This document shows, in pieces, positions 9,471 to 18,700 of a DNA stretch of 64,000 nucleotides. Position 1 is the stretch's first letter. Each line of letters begins with the position of its first letter. Position numbers and translations under genes: made by a program. Source of the stretch: Pseudopedobacter sp037968815 (GTDB lineage Bacteria > Bacteroidota > Bacteroidia > Sphingobacteriales > Sphingobacteriaceae). The stretch covers positions 1 through 64,000 of the forward strand of contig JBBKWF010000020.1 of NCBI GenBank assembly GCA_037968815.1, in the 5' to 3' direction. A model generated the notes under the pieces. It was not told the origin of the DNA. It made no database searches and worked only from the letters and a program-made list of their open reading frames with translations.

Positions 9471-9500
9471 CGTCATGTCGACGAAAGGAGACATCTCACT
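9471..9500. repeat. Single arm of the 24.3-kb inverted-repeat family
   Basis: The 30 bases starting cgtcatgtcgacgaaagg and ending catctcact resemble the left arm at 24261-24290 and, more closely in places, the complement of the right arm. No opposing arm is present here, so it is a half element. Confidence 0.5.
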
Positions 9501-9550
9501 TGAAAGTTAACCAAGTTAAATTATTTCATTCAGAGCTATAAAAAACAAAA

Positions 9551-9579
9551 AAAGCGTTCTGATTATCTCAGAACGCTTT
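9551..9579. terminator. Hairpin terminator for purA (and pyrD)
   Basis: A perfect 12-bp stem, aaagcgttctga with tcagaacgcttt, closes a five-base loop. It lies 22 bp after the purA stop and has T- or A-rich flanks for either strand. Confidence 0.85.
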
Positions 9580-9600
9580 CATATATCAAATCAATGAATT

Positions 9601-10875
9601 CTATCTTAAAGTCAAAGTTTGCACTCTATCTGGACCAACAGAAAGATACTTAATAGGCACTTCCAGTTGTTTCTCTAAATAGTCAATATAAGCTTGTAGT
9701 TTCGCAGGGATTTCGTTTGGTTCTCTAATTCCAGTTAAATCTTCTTTCCAACCGTCAATTTCTTCCCAAATTGGTTCTGGCTTAATGCTACAAATATCGT
9801 ATGGCATATAGTCAATTACCTCTCCGTTGTAATTGTAATGAGTACAAGCGTAAATTTTTTCGAAACCGCTTAAAACATCAGCTTTTGTCATTACCAATTG
9901 CGTTACACCATTAAGCATAATTGCATATTTTAATGCAGGTAAATCAATCCATCCGCAACGTCTTGGTCTTCCAGTTGTTGCGCCAAATTCATGACCAACT
10001 TTTCTTAATTCTTCGCCAACTTCATCTTCTAGTTCAGTAGGGAACGGGCCACCACCAACTCTAGTACAATAAGCTTTAAAAATCCCGACAACATCGCCAA
10101 TTTTATTTGGAGCAATACCTAAACCAGTACAAGCACCAGCAGTAGTAGTGTTTGATGAAGTTACAAAAGGGTAAGATCCAAAGTCAATGTCTAACATTGT
10201 TCCTTGTGCGCCTTCTGCTAAAACAGTTTTTCCTTCTTTTAAATATTGAGCAACTAAATGCTCACTATCTACATGAGGGAATTTTTTTAACAGCTCAATT
10301 GCTTCAAAGAAAGCAGCTTCTTTTTCGGTAAAATCTTCTATATCGCCGTAATTACCTAAAATAGAACGGTGCTTTTCTACCAATTTATCGTATTTCGCTT
10401 TAAAATCTGGTAGGTAAATATCTCCAACTCTTAATCCGTTTCTACCGGTTTTATCCATATAAGTTGGACCAATACCTTTTAAAGTAGAACCAATTTTACC
10501 GTCGCCCATTTTCTTTTCAGAAGAAGCATCTAGCAATTGGTGAGTAGGTAAAATTAAATGTGCTTTACGAGCAATCATTAGGTTTTTCTTCGCTAATAAA
10601 TCAACTCCAGCATCTTTTAATTTGTCAATTTCTTTTTTAAGAATAATTGGATCAATCACTACACCATTACCTATTAAGTTCATGGTGTTACTTTCAAATA
10701 TTCCGGATGGGATAGTATTTAAAACAAACTTTTTACCGTCAAACTCTAAAGTGTGTCCGGCGTTTGGCCCACCTTGAAAGCGAGCAATTAAATCATATTT
10801 GGGAGCTAAAACATCAACAATTTTGCCTTTTCCTTCGTCGCCCCATTGAAGGCCTAATAAAACATCAACAGCCAT
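9601..10875 (-). CDS. purA: Adenylosuccinate synthase
   Basis: This 424-residue enzyme joins IMP and aspartate using GTP, the first step from IMP to AMP. The N-terminal 'QWGDEGKGK' (10-18) carries catalytic Asp13 and the GTP-binding loop; 'GGPNAGHT' (35-42) carries catalytic His41. Further family blocks are 'GSTLKGIGPTYMDK', 'EGAQGTMLDIDFG(S/T)YPFVTSS' in part, and 'TTGRPRRCGW' for IMP and aspartate binding. Length is normal. It begins 33 bp after the Fur-like regulator and probably shares its transcript. Confidence 0.97.
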   Translation of the reverse strand: MAVDVLLGLQWGDEGKGKIVDVLAPKYDLIARFQGGPNAGHTLEFDGKKFVLNTIPSGIFESNTMNLIGNGVVIDPIILKKEIDKLKDAGVDLLAKKNLMIARKAHLILPTHQLLDASSEKKMGDGKIGSTLKGIGPTYMDKTGRNGLRVGDIYLPDFKAKYDKLVEKHRSILGNYGDIEDFTEKEAAFFEAIELLKKFPHVDSEHLVAQYLKEGKTVLAEGAQGTMLDIDFGSYPFVTSSNTTTAGACTGLGIAPNKIGDVVGIFKAYCTRVGGGPFPTELEDEVGEELRKVGHEFGATTGRPRRCGWIDLPALKYAIMLNGVTQLVMTKADVLSGFEKIYACTHYNYNGEVIDYMPYDICSIKPEPIWEEIDGWKEDLTGIREPNEIPAKLQAYIDYLEKQLEVPIKYLSVGPDRVQTLTLR

Positions 10876-10908
10876 TATTTATTTTGGTCAGATATGTGTG
10901 TAAGTAAA

Positions 10909-11385
10909 TTAATTTTTGTTTTCTTTTGATTCGCAATAACCTTCTTTTAAACGGGTACAGTTACCGTAAAGGTTAAGCGAGTGATGTTGGATGTCGAATT
11001 TTAACAAATCGCCCATCATTGATTGTATTTGCTGAACTCGTGGGTCACAAAACTCTACTACCGTTCCGCAATCTAAACAGATAATATGATCATGCTGTTT
11101 AAACCCGTACGATTTTTCAAACTGTGCCATGTTTTTACCAAACTGATGCTTGGTAACTAAATCGCATGACAATAAAAGTTCTAAAGTATTGTAAACTGTT
11201 GCCCTACTTACCCTATATTTTTTGTTTTTCATTTGGATATAAAGAGATTCTACATCAAAATGATCTGTTCTAGAGTAAATTTCCTCGAGTATAGCGAAAC
11301 GTTCAGGAGTTTTTCTGAGGTTTTTATTTTCGAGATAGCTCTCAAAAATCTTTTTTACCATCTCAATGGTTTCTTGTACGCTCAT
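10909..11385 (-). CDS. Fur family transcriptional regulator
   Basis: The ATG at 11385 gives 158 residues; a TTG two codons upstream is less likely. Residues about 15-85 form the winged helix with 'RVSRATVYNTLELL' as recognition helix. The C-terminal half has the metal and dimer features: 'HDHIICLDCG' with a CxxC pair, 'HHSLNLYGNC' and a second pair of cysteines near the end, fitting a structural zinc site. Fur, PerR and Zur cannot be separated by eye; the general Fur form is the safest call. It lies upstream of purA and downstream of the Rel gene on the same strand. A TAnnTTTG box sits 16 bp upstream of the start. Confidence 0.9.
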   Translation of the reverse strand: MSVQETIEMVKKIFESYLENKNLRKTPERFAILEEIYSRTDHFDVESLYIQMKNKKYRVSRATVYNTLELLLSCDLVTKHQFGKNMAQFEKSYGFKQHDHIICLDCGTVVEFCDPRVQQIQSMMGDLLKFDIQHHSLNLYGNCTRLKEGYCESKENKN

Positions 11386-11401
11386 AGTCAATATTAAAAG
11401 C

Positions 11402-11409
11402 CAAAGTTA
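11402..11409 (-). promoter_or_regulatory. TAnnTTTG -7 box of the Fur-family gene
   Basis: Read on the minus strand the sequence is taactttg, 16 bases before the ATG. The surrounding 60 bases are very AT-rich. The preceding Rel gene ends about 80 bp away, so a separate transcript start is plausible. Confidence 0.5.
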
Positions 11410-11491
11410 TCAAAATTTATAATATAGCTAAATCATATTTGGCTTTTTAAATCCAAATATGATTAGATGCCTTAATTCGCTAGAATTAATT

Positions 11492-13717
11492 TTATAATAG
11501 CGAGGTTTCTGTATCCGAATCAAAGCGGGTAACATCAGAAATACCTTTTACCTTTTTAATTTTTTCAATCAGGTTTTCTAGGTGTTCAGTGTCATTTACG
11601 TAAATCATTATTCTACCATTAAATATTCCTTGGTCGGTTTCCATGGTGATAGAACGCATATTTACCTTAAAGTCATTTGAAATTACTTGGGTCAGGTTAT
11701 TAATTAAGCCAACCTCATCAATTCCCGTAATCATTAAACCAGTTAAAAACGCTAGTTGTTTCTGACTGGTCCATTTGGCTTTTAAAATCCGATAGCCAAA
11801 ACTCGACATTAACTTTGTCGCATTAGGGCAGTTGGTGCGGTGAATTTTTATCCCGTCAGAAACGGTTACAAAGCCAAAAACATCATCGCCAGGTATTGGG
11901 TTGCAACAATTAGATAGCTTATAATCTATTTTTTGTAAATCTTCGCCAATTAATAGTATATCGCCATCGTTGGTTTTTACCTGTTTTATTATTTGCTGTA
12001 TATTATCAGAGTCGTTTTCAGTGGTTGTTTTATGATCAACTACTTTTTCTGAAGCCGCAAACTCTTTTAAATCTTTAAGGTCAATTAATCCTTTTGCAAC
12101 ATTATAAAATACATCCTGACTAGTTGGCAACTTAAAAAAGTAGCTCAGCTTTAAAATATTATCAGTGTTGTAAGTTATTTTGAGCGATTTTAACTTTCTT
12201 TCTAAAATCTCTTTACCGTCTTCTGCTATTTTTCTTTTTTCTTCTTTTAAGGATGATTTTATTTTTGCTTTGGCCTTTGCCGTAACCACAAAATTTAGCC
12301 AATCTTCTTTTGGTGCTTGTTTGCCAGATGTTATTACTTCTACTTGATCACCATTTTGTAGCTTAAAAGAAAGTGGAACTAATTTATGGTTCACCTTTGC
12401 GCCAATACATCTTGCGCCAACATCAGAGTGTATTTCAAAAGCAAAATCAAGTGCGGTAGCATCTAAAGGCAACTGTAATAAATCTCCTTTTGGAGTAAAA
12501 ATGAAAATCTCGTCAGAGAATAAGTTCATTTTAAAGTCGTCTAAGAAATCTAATGCATTTGATTCTGGGTTGGCAAGTAATTCACGCACTTTGCTTACCC
12601 ATAAATCTAAACCACTATCAGTAGAAGACTCTTTGTATTTCCAATGTGCGGCAAAACCTTTCTCAGCAATTTCGTTCATTCTTTCGGTACGTATTTGCAC
12701 CTCTACCCACTGACCTTTAGGTCCCATTACCGTGGTGTGTAAAGATTCGTAACCGTTTGCTTTAGGCGATGAAATCCAATCTCTTAACCTGTCCGGGTTT
12801 GGACGGTATAAATCGGTAACAATAGAATAAGCTTTCCACGAATCCGATTTTTCATTTTCTGGTGTACTGTCCAAAATAATTCTAATGGCAAAAAGATCGT
12901 AAACCTCTTCAAAAGGAATTCCTTTCTTTTTCATCTTAGTCCAAATGGAATGGATAGATTTTGGACGACCAACAATACTCGCTTGTAAATTTAAATCTTT
13001 TAAAATATCATCTATTGGGCCAATAAATTCCTGAACAAAAGCTTCTCGCTCTGCTTTCTTTTCATTTAGTTTCTTAGCGATGAATTTATAAGTTTCGGGC
13101 TCAACGTACTTCATTGATAAATCTTCCAATTCAGATTTTATCGCGTACAAACCTAAACGGTGCGCTAAGGGAGCATATAAATAAATGGTTTCAGAGCAAA
13201 TTTTAAGCTGTTTGTCACGAGGCATAAAATCCATTGTACGCATGTTGTGCAATCTGTCGGCAAGCTTTATCAAAATAACCCTTACGTCATCGGCCAACGT
13301 AAGCAACATTTTTCTAAAGTTTTCTGCTTGTATAGAGCTATTTGCATCAAATACACCCGCTATTTTGGTTAAGCCATCAATAATTTTGGCTACTTTTTTA
13401 CCAAATTCACGCTCAATATCTTCTAAAGTAACATCAGTATCCTCTACCACGTCATGCAATAAAGCACAAACAATAGAGGTTGTACCCAATCCAATTTCTT
13501 CGGCAGCAATTTGTGCTACAGCAATAGGGTGATAAATGTAAGGCTCTCCAGATTTTCTACGCATATCTTTATGGCTTTCCACAGCCATATCAAATGCCAT
13601 CCTAATCATTTTTTTATCACCTTTTTGTAACGTAGCCTTACAGGCTCTTAGTAATTTTCTATAACGTTTTAATATTTCTGACTTTTCTGCCTCAATATCT
13701 ATAATATAGTCTTTCAT
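11492..13717 (-). CDS. Bifunctional (p)ppGpp synthetase/hydrolase, Rel/SpoT family
   Basis: A 741-residue long RSH protein that makes and degrades the stringent-response alarmone. Domains in order: HD hydrolase (about 45-195) with His63 in 'YHPIAVA' and His88-Asp89 in 'LLHDVVEDTD'; synthetase (about 245-365) with 'KAYSIV', 'YDLFAIRIIL' and 'GYESLHTTV'; TGS (about 400-465, 'IFIFTPKGD'); a zinc-finger/CC region with 'CCNPIPGDDVFG' (about 605); and a C-terminal ACT domain (about 660-735). Both catalytic domains look intact. Bacteroidota often have one such long enzyme, so I give no relA or spoT symbol. It is transcribed away from the DUF4294 cluster. Confidence 0.95.
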   Translation of the reverse strand: MKDYIIDIEAEKSEILKRYRKLLRACKATLQKGDKKMIRMAFDMAVESHKDMRRKSGEPYIYHPIAVAQIAAEEIGLGTTSIVCALLHDVVEDTDVTLEDIEREFGKKVAKIIDGLTKIAGVFDANSSIQAENFRKMLLTLADDVRVILIKLADRLHNMRTMDFMPRDKQLKICSETIYLYAPLAHRLGLYAIKSELEDLSMKYVEPETYKFIAKKLNEKKAEREAFVQEFIGPIDDILKDLNLQASIVGRPKSIHSIWTKMKKKGIPFEEVYDLFAIRIILDSTPENEKSDSWKAYSIVTDLYRPNPDRLRDWISSPKANGYESLHTTVMGPKGQWVEVQIRTERMNEIAEKGFAAHWKYKESSTDSGLDLWVSKVRELLANPESNALDFLDDFKMNLFSDEIFIFTPKGDLLQLPLDATALDFAFEIHSDVGARCIGAKVNHKLVPLSFKLQNGDQVEVITSGKQAPKEDWLNFVVTAKAKAKIKSSLKEEKRKIAEDGKEILERKLKSLKITYNTDNILKLSYFFKLPTSQDVFYNVAKGLIDLKDLKEFAASEKVVDHKTTTENDSDNIQQIIKQVKTNDGDILLIGEDLQKIDYKLSNCCNPIPGDDVFGFVTVSDGIKIHRTNCPNATKLMSSFGYRILKAKWTSQKQLAFLTGLMITGIDEVGLINNLTQVISNDFKVNMRSITMETDQGIFNGRIMIYVNDTEHLENLIEKIKKVKGISDVTRFDSDTETSLL

Positions 13718-13801
13718 TCAGATAAGAATCTCTTTGTTTTTATTTTGTTAAAATAACGAATTTAGGGTTACTTATTACCTATTTTCGTAATAAATAAGCA
13801 A

Positions 13802-13809
13802 TAAATTTG
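13802..13809 (+). promoter_or_regulatory. TAnnTTTG -7 box of the DUF4294-GPx-bshB1 operon
   Basis: The sequence taaatttg ends 12 bases before the ATG at 13822, in a divergent AT-rich spacer opposite the Rel gene. The -33 region is only weakly T-rich. Confidence 0.45.
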
Positions 13810-13821
13810 TAACTTAAAATT

Positions 13822-14430
13822 ATGAAAAGCAAAGTGCTATTTATTTTTTGCTTCTTGTTTTTATCAATTGTTACCGCCAAGGCTCAAGATTTATATGTGA
13901 GAGCCGGAACAAACGATACCATACAGGTTTCTGCCATTAATATGGACGGAGAGATGGTGCCTTGGATAGTGCTTAATGAAGTTGTTGTAAAAGATTATCG
14001 TCGTTTTTCATCTAAAGAAGCGTATGATAAATACCGAAGACTACGTTATAACGTTATAAAGGTTTTGCCTTATGCAAGGCTTGCTGGGCAAAGATACAGG
14101 CAACTAGAGCGAGACTTGGCAACAACTTCTGATAGGAAAAAACAGAAAGAATACGTTAAAGACTGTGATAGAGAGATTAAAGAGTTGTTTAATAAAGAGG
14201 TTAAAAACTTAACGATATCACAAGGAGAAATTTTAATAAAACTGATTGACAGGGAAACCGGAAATAGCAGTTTTGATTTAGTGAAAGATTTAAAAGGAAA
14301 TGTATCTGCTTTTTTGATGCAGTCAGTGGCTAAGATTTTTGGTCATAACCTTAAAAATAAATATGATGTTGACCAGGAAAGAGATATTGAATCCATTATC
14401 AGATCTACTGGTTATTACAGTTATCAGTAA
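13822..14430 (+). CDS. DUF4294 domain exported protein
   Basis: A 202-residue protein with a signal peptide cleaved near 'TAKAQD' (about residue 22). The rest matches my recollection of DUF4294: 'VVLNEVVV'-type strand (here 'IVLNEVVVKDYRRF'), then 'YRRLRYNVIKVLPYARLAGQRY' with the conserved Tyr-Ala-Arg, and a C-terminal part ending 'DQERDIESIIRSTGYYSY'. The family is restricted to Bacteroidota and has no known function. It starts an apparent operon: the peroxidase gene begins eight bases after its stop. Confidence 0.8.
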   Translation: MKSKVLFIFCFLFLSIVTAKAQDLYVRAGTNDTIQVSAINMDGEMVPWIVLNEVVVKDYRRFSSKEAYDKYRRLRYNVIKVLPYARLAGQRYRQLERDLATTSDRKKQKEYVKDCDREIKELFNKEVKNLTISQGEILIKLIDRETGNSSFDLVKDLKGNVSAFLMQSVAKIFGHNLKNKYDVDQERDIESIIRSTGYYSYQ

Positions 14431-14438
14431 TTTTTATA

Positions 14439-14945
14439 ATGAGCAAACCTAATATTTATCAGTTTACAGTAGAAAATGCAAAAGGGGAGGCGGTAAGTCT
14501 TGAAAAATATAAAGGCAAGGTTTTATTGATTGTAAATACCGCATCAGAGTGTGGTTTTACCCCTCAGTTATCTCTATTAGAAGATCTCAGAAAACATTTT
14601 GAAGCAGATGATTTTGAGATTTTGGCTTTCCCGAGCAATGACTTTGGACAACAGGAACCTTTAAATGACGAAGGTATAAGTAAGTTTTGTAGCATTAACT
14701 ACAATACCAAATTCACCATTTTTAAAAAGATGAATATTAGAGGAGCAAACATTCATCCTCTGTTTAGCTTTTTAGCTGATAAAAAATTAAATGGAAGTAT
14801 TAATTCGTTGCCAAGATGGAATTTCCACAAGTATTTAATTAATGCCGACGGAGAGTTGGTAGATTTCTTTTATTCTTTTACTAAACCTAATTCGGCAAGA
14901 ATGAGGAAGAAAATCCAAAAACTATTAATAAAAGCAAAAAGTTAA
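14439..14945 (+). CDS. Glutathione peroxidase family thiol peroxidase
   Basis: A 168-residue thioredoxin-fold peroxidase. The peroxidatic cysteine is Cys38 in 'NTASECGFT'. The catalytic glutamine lies in 'FGQQEP' (69-74) and the Trp-Asn pair in 'RWNFHKYL' (Trp127, Asn128). Cys84 in 'KFCSINY' is a plausible resolving cysteine. The usual 'FPCNQF' reads 'FPSNDF' here, so that cysteine is absent. There is no selenocysteine. Bacterial members are usually reduced by thioredoxin or another low-molecular-weight thiol rather than glutathione. Next to bshB1, a bacillithiol or thioredoxin donor is a reasonable guess but not shown. Confidence 0.9.
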   Translation: MSKPNIYQFTVENAKGEAVSLEKYKGKVLLIVNTASECGFTPQLSLLEDLRKHFEADDFEILAFPSNDFGQQEPLNDEGISKFCSINYNTKFTIFKKMNIRGANIHPLFSFLADKKLNGSINSLPRWNFHKYLINADGELVDFFYSFTKPNSARMRKKIQKLLIKAKS

Positions 14946-14992
14946 ACGGGCTCCTGTTTAATTTTTAATCCTCTAAAGATATAATATCCACT

Positions 14993-15715
14993 ATGAAATT
15001 AGATTTATTGTTTATTGTTGCCCATCCAGATGATGTTGAGTTAGGAGCAGCAGGTACAATTTTAAAACATAAAAAAGAAGGTAAAACCGTTGGCATAATT
15101 GATTTAACCCGTGGCGAATTAGGTACTCGTGGCACTGCAGAAACCCGAAAACAAGAGGCTAGCGATGCTTCGCAAATTTTAGGTTTAGATGTTAGAGAAA
15201 ATTTAGGGATTAGAGATGGTTTTTTTAAGAATGATGAAGAACATCAGTTAAAAGTAATTGCCGCTATCCGTAAATACCAACCAGAAATTATTGTAACCAA
15301 CGCTTATCATGATAGGCATCCCGATCATGGTAGAGCTTGTGATTTGGTAAACGACTCTTGTTTTTTAGCCGGCTTACAAAAAATTGAAACACAGGATAAT
15401 GGTGTGGTGCAAAAACCACATCGTCCAAGATTGCTTTTACATTTAATTCAGGATACTTATATAAAGCCAGATATTGTTATTGATATTTCTGATTTTATGG
15501 ATAAAAAATTGGAAGCTATAAGAGCGTATAAAACACAGTTTTTTGTAGATGGGATAAACATTAACGAACCACAAACTTATATTTCTAACCCTGCTTTTAT
15601 GGATTTGATTGTAGGTAGAACACGAGAATATGGCCGTTCTATACAGGTTGACCATGCTGAAGGTTTCTTGTCTAAGAAAATTTTAGGGGTTGATAGTTTG
15701 TTTGATTTGAGGTAG
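14993..15715 (+). CDS. bshB1: Bacillithiol biosynthesis deacetylase BshB1
   Basis: A 240-residue LmbE-like zinc hydrolase that removes acetyl from GlcNAc-malate, the second step of bacillithiol synthesis. The zinc motif is 'AHPDD' with His11 and Asp14, completed by His112 in 'HDRHPDHGRA'. The 'RGELGTRGTAETR' block (40-52) is the BshB1 hallmark that separates it from mycothiol and other LmbE enzymes. Length is typical. It is the third gene of the DUF4294-peroxidase run, 47 bp after the peroxidase. The bshA and bshC genes are not in the window. Confidence 0.93.
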   Translation: MKLDLLFIVAHPDDVELGAAGTILKHKKEGKTVGIIDLTRGELGTRGTAETRKQEASDASQILGLDVRENLGIRDGFFKNDEEHQLKVIAAIRKYQPEIIVTNAYHDRHPDHGRACDLVNDSCFLAGLQKIETQDNGVVQKPHRPRLLLHLIQDTYIKPDIVIDISDFMDKKLEAIRAYKTQFFVDGININEPQTYISNPAFMDLIVGRTREYGRSIQVDHAEGFLSKKILGVDSLFDLR

Positions 15716-15754
15716 GTTTTGTTACTCGGTTGCTGTCATTTTAATAGTCCTATT

Positions 15755-18700
15755 TTATTGAATTTTCAGAACAATATTAATACTGTCATTAACACCTCTT
15801 TTTAGAGCATCAAAATATGTAGGTAATAATGTAAATAACTGTTTTGATTCTTTTATTATATCATCACATAGTTCTCTTGAAATAGTTTGGTTAAAACATC
15901 TAGTAAAAATATTTCTCACTTCATATTCAAATATGTCTTCCGAATAAACTGGATTAATTGAAATCTGTTTTAGAAATTCGAGAATTAAAGAGTTGCATGC
16001 TCTTGGATTGAATGGATAGTAGAGTTCGAGATTACGTAAACAAAACTCATATATATGTGACTTTTCTTGGTGATTTTTTTCAATATAACATTCGTATAAG
16101 TCTTCTGTGAAAAAGTTAATACCGATATACTTATTAAGTATTAAATAATTGAAAATATCTTTTCTGTTATTAGAATAAAAAGTCGTTAAAAAGTGGTCTG
16201 TAGGTATTTGTTTATTAGACATTTTTAGGAATTTTGTGTACATCATGTCATCACTGATTAACACATGGTTTTCTCTATTACCTAAAAGTGATGTTTCTAA
16301 AATAAGATCAATTCCCTTTTCATACTTGCCAGTATTATGTAATTCTCTTGAAAAATTTATTTTCTCCTCTGGAATTATGATTTCGCAATTAGTTATAAAC
16401 CAGTCTTTAATCTCTGTCAAAAAAGTAATTCGATTTGTATTGAAGTTTTCTGCTTTAAAAAATGGAATAACAGTGTTAGCTCCTATATTTATTGAAATAT
16501 CGGAATTGTCTATTTGCGTTTTGTAAATTAAATTTTCTATGTGGTTTATGACGGATTGTCCAACAGAAAATCTTTGAGAATAAATCAAATTTAATGATTT
16601 GCCCAAACCGAGTAGTAATAATCCAGAAGTGAAATCTAAAACGAATATTGCTTGTTCGCTATTTAGTTCCTTAATATTCGGTTTTTGAGGATTAATTAAG
16701 AATCCTTTTGATTCCTTAGATGTTAAAGAATAATAAGCGGAAATGTAGTCGTTTCCGAAATTAGTAGCAGTAACTTCCGAAAAAGTGATGGTATTATTGT
16801 GATAATTGTTAAGGTGTTTTATTCTTTCGATTTTTTCATGTTCATTCTTCAGACCAAAATTCTCAATTAGCGCATTTTCAAAAGCTTTGATATCATCTGA
16901 ATCAAAACTAATCACTTCAATAGGGTAATCTGAAATAGGATTATTAAAGTCTTCCTGTATCTCAAATAGAAGATCAAAGTATTTATTTACAATTCTTTCG
17001 ATTTTAATATCTACAAGTTTTCCTGTGAATTTCTTTATAATGGTAAATGATTCACCTTTTGCTTTATGAAGGAGAGAATGAGTAAGTTCTTCTTCTGCTA
17101 ATATGTTTTTAGGAATATAGGTCGTTTGTGTTATCCCATTTACCTGATGTCTAACAAAACAGTCTGGTTCGACAATTTCAAACTCTTTTAGAATTTGACT
17201 TTTTTGGAGTTCTATAGATAATGTAAAAAACTGCCATCTTGCACTTATGTTTGTTTTGTCTTTTGCATAATTATACAACAGACTTACACCTTCGTCTATC
17301 AAGTTATTCTTTATTAATAGATCACTTATGTATATAGCATTTTGAGTGTGTTCGAATGGGTAGTTGATGATTTCGTCGGCGATTTCCTTTAATTTCAGAA
17401 GGTCTTTGTTATGAGCAATACTATCTATATAGGATGTGAAAAAGAACTCTACTTTACCTAATGATTTCAACGCAAATTCATTTATCTTTCTGACCTCATC
17501 CCAATTATTCAATAGGGTATGAATTTCGATTTCAGTTGCAAGAAAGTGAGCGTTTAGTTCAAAATTCTCTCGCCATAGTTTTAATAATCGTATTAATTTA
17601 TCTTGGTATTCTGTTTTTATTATATTAATTGAGAATATTGAAATTTTTAAAATACCAGGATGAGGTTTCTCGTGGATTTGAGGTAAAGAAAATTCGATAC
17701 ATTCTCGATAATATTTGTTGTCATAGAACAAAACGGCTATAAAAATGTTGACATACTCATAATTCTGCAATTCGTTCTTAATACATAATATCTCTTCTAT
17801 TTCAATAAGTCTATTGCCCAAATAAGTTTCAGCTAGAAGTATCAACAACGTTTTGAAATGTATATTGCTATACGTTTTTAAATTTAGGATAGTAATAATT
17901 TGTTCCTCATCGAAGATTTTTTTCTTAATTATAAGTTCTAAATAAGCTGATACATTTACTACGTTATATTCGTCTATTTCATCAATTGCGTCAAGATATT
18001 TTTCTGCTACTAATTTTGATGTTTCAGCGTCAGTCTGACAATATAATTTTAAAGTCAATAACAATTCATCCTCTTCATACTTTTCTAATAATTCTAATGC
18101 ATCATCAATTTTTTGTCTTTTTTGCAATGAGTTTGCTATTAAACAAGCATATAAACTTCCTAAATTTTCAATAGATTTAGTTACATCAATTAGATGCACT
18201 GGCGTAACTTCGTCGAAATAAAGCTCGCTTTTTAACCAAATGTATACTAACGATAGCTGATTATATGATTTTCCTAATTCTGATTGACTTTTTACAACAT
18301 TGAGTTTATCCAAAAGATTGTATAGAGATATAGATTCTTTAGTTATTTCAATTGGTCTTATAAAATCTATTCGGATATTATTTATGAATCTAGAAAAACT
18401 AAGGTTAGTCAAGAAAATCAAATCTCCGAAATTGTCATAACTTATTTCTTTCGGGATTTCATATTGGATATCACTGAACAAGAATTCTATTTCTTTAATT
18501 TTAGAAGCGTCCTTGGATTGATAGAAATTGAATATATTTCTTTTATACCGGAAATTTTCGGTTATGAAAGTAAATGTTTTATTAATAAACCCTACAATGT
18601 TTTCGGACTCTATAGTTTTTATAGCCCATAAATATGGATTAAAAATATCTACAGATTCTACTTTTTTAGCTAACTCTTTATACTCTTGGTTTTTTTGTTT

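Larger units (their letters stand above)
9273..9600. other. 328-bp intergenic space with REP-like repeats and a terminator
   Basis: The space between convergent pyrD and purA holds no plausible gene. It contains several inverted copies of a gggatttgcaatc-type motif (9310-9445), a half copy of a second repeat family (9471-9500) and a strong hairpin just after purA. Confidence 0.7.

Noticed and set aside
13185..13532. A 115-codon plus-strand frame inside the Rel/SpoT gene
   Set aside because: It is the antisense shadow of the HD domain; composition is typical of such shadows.
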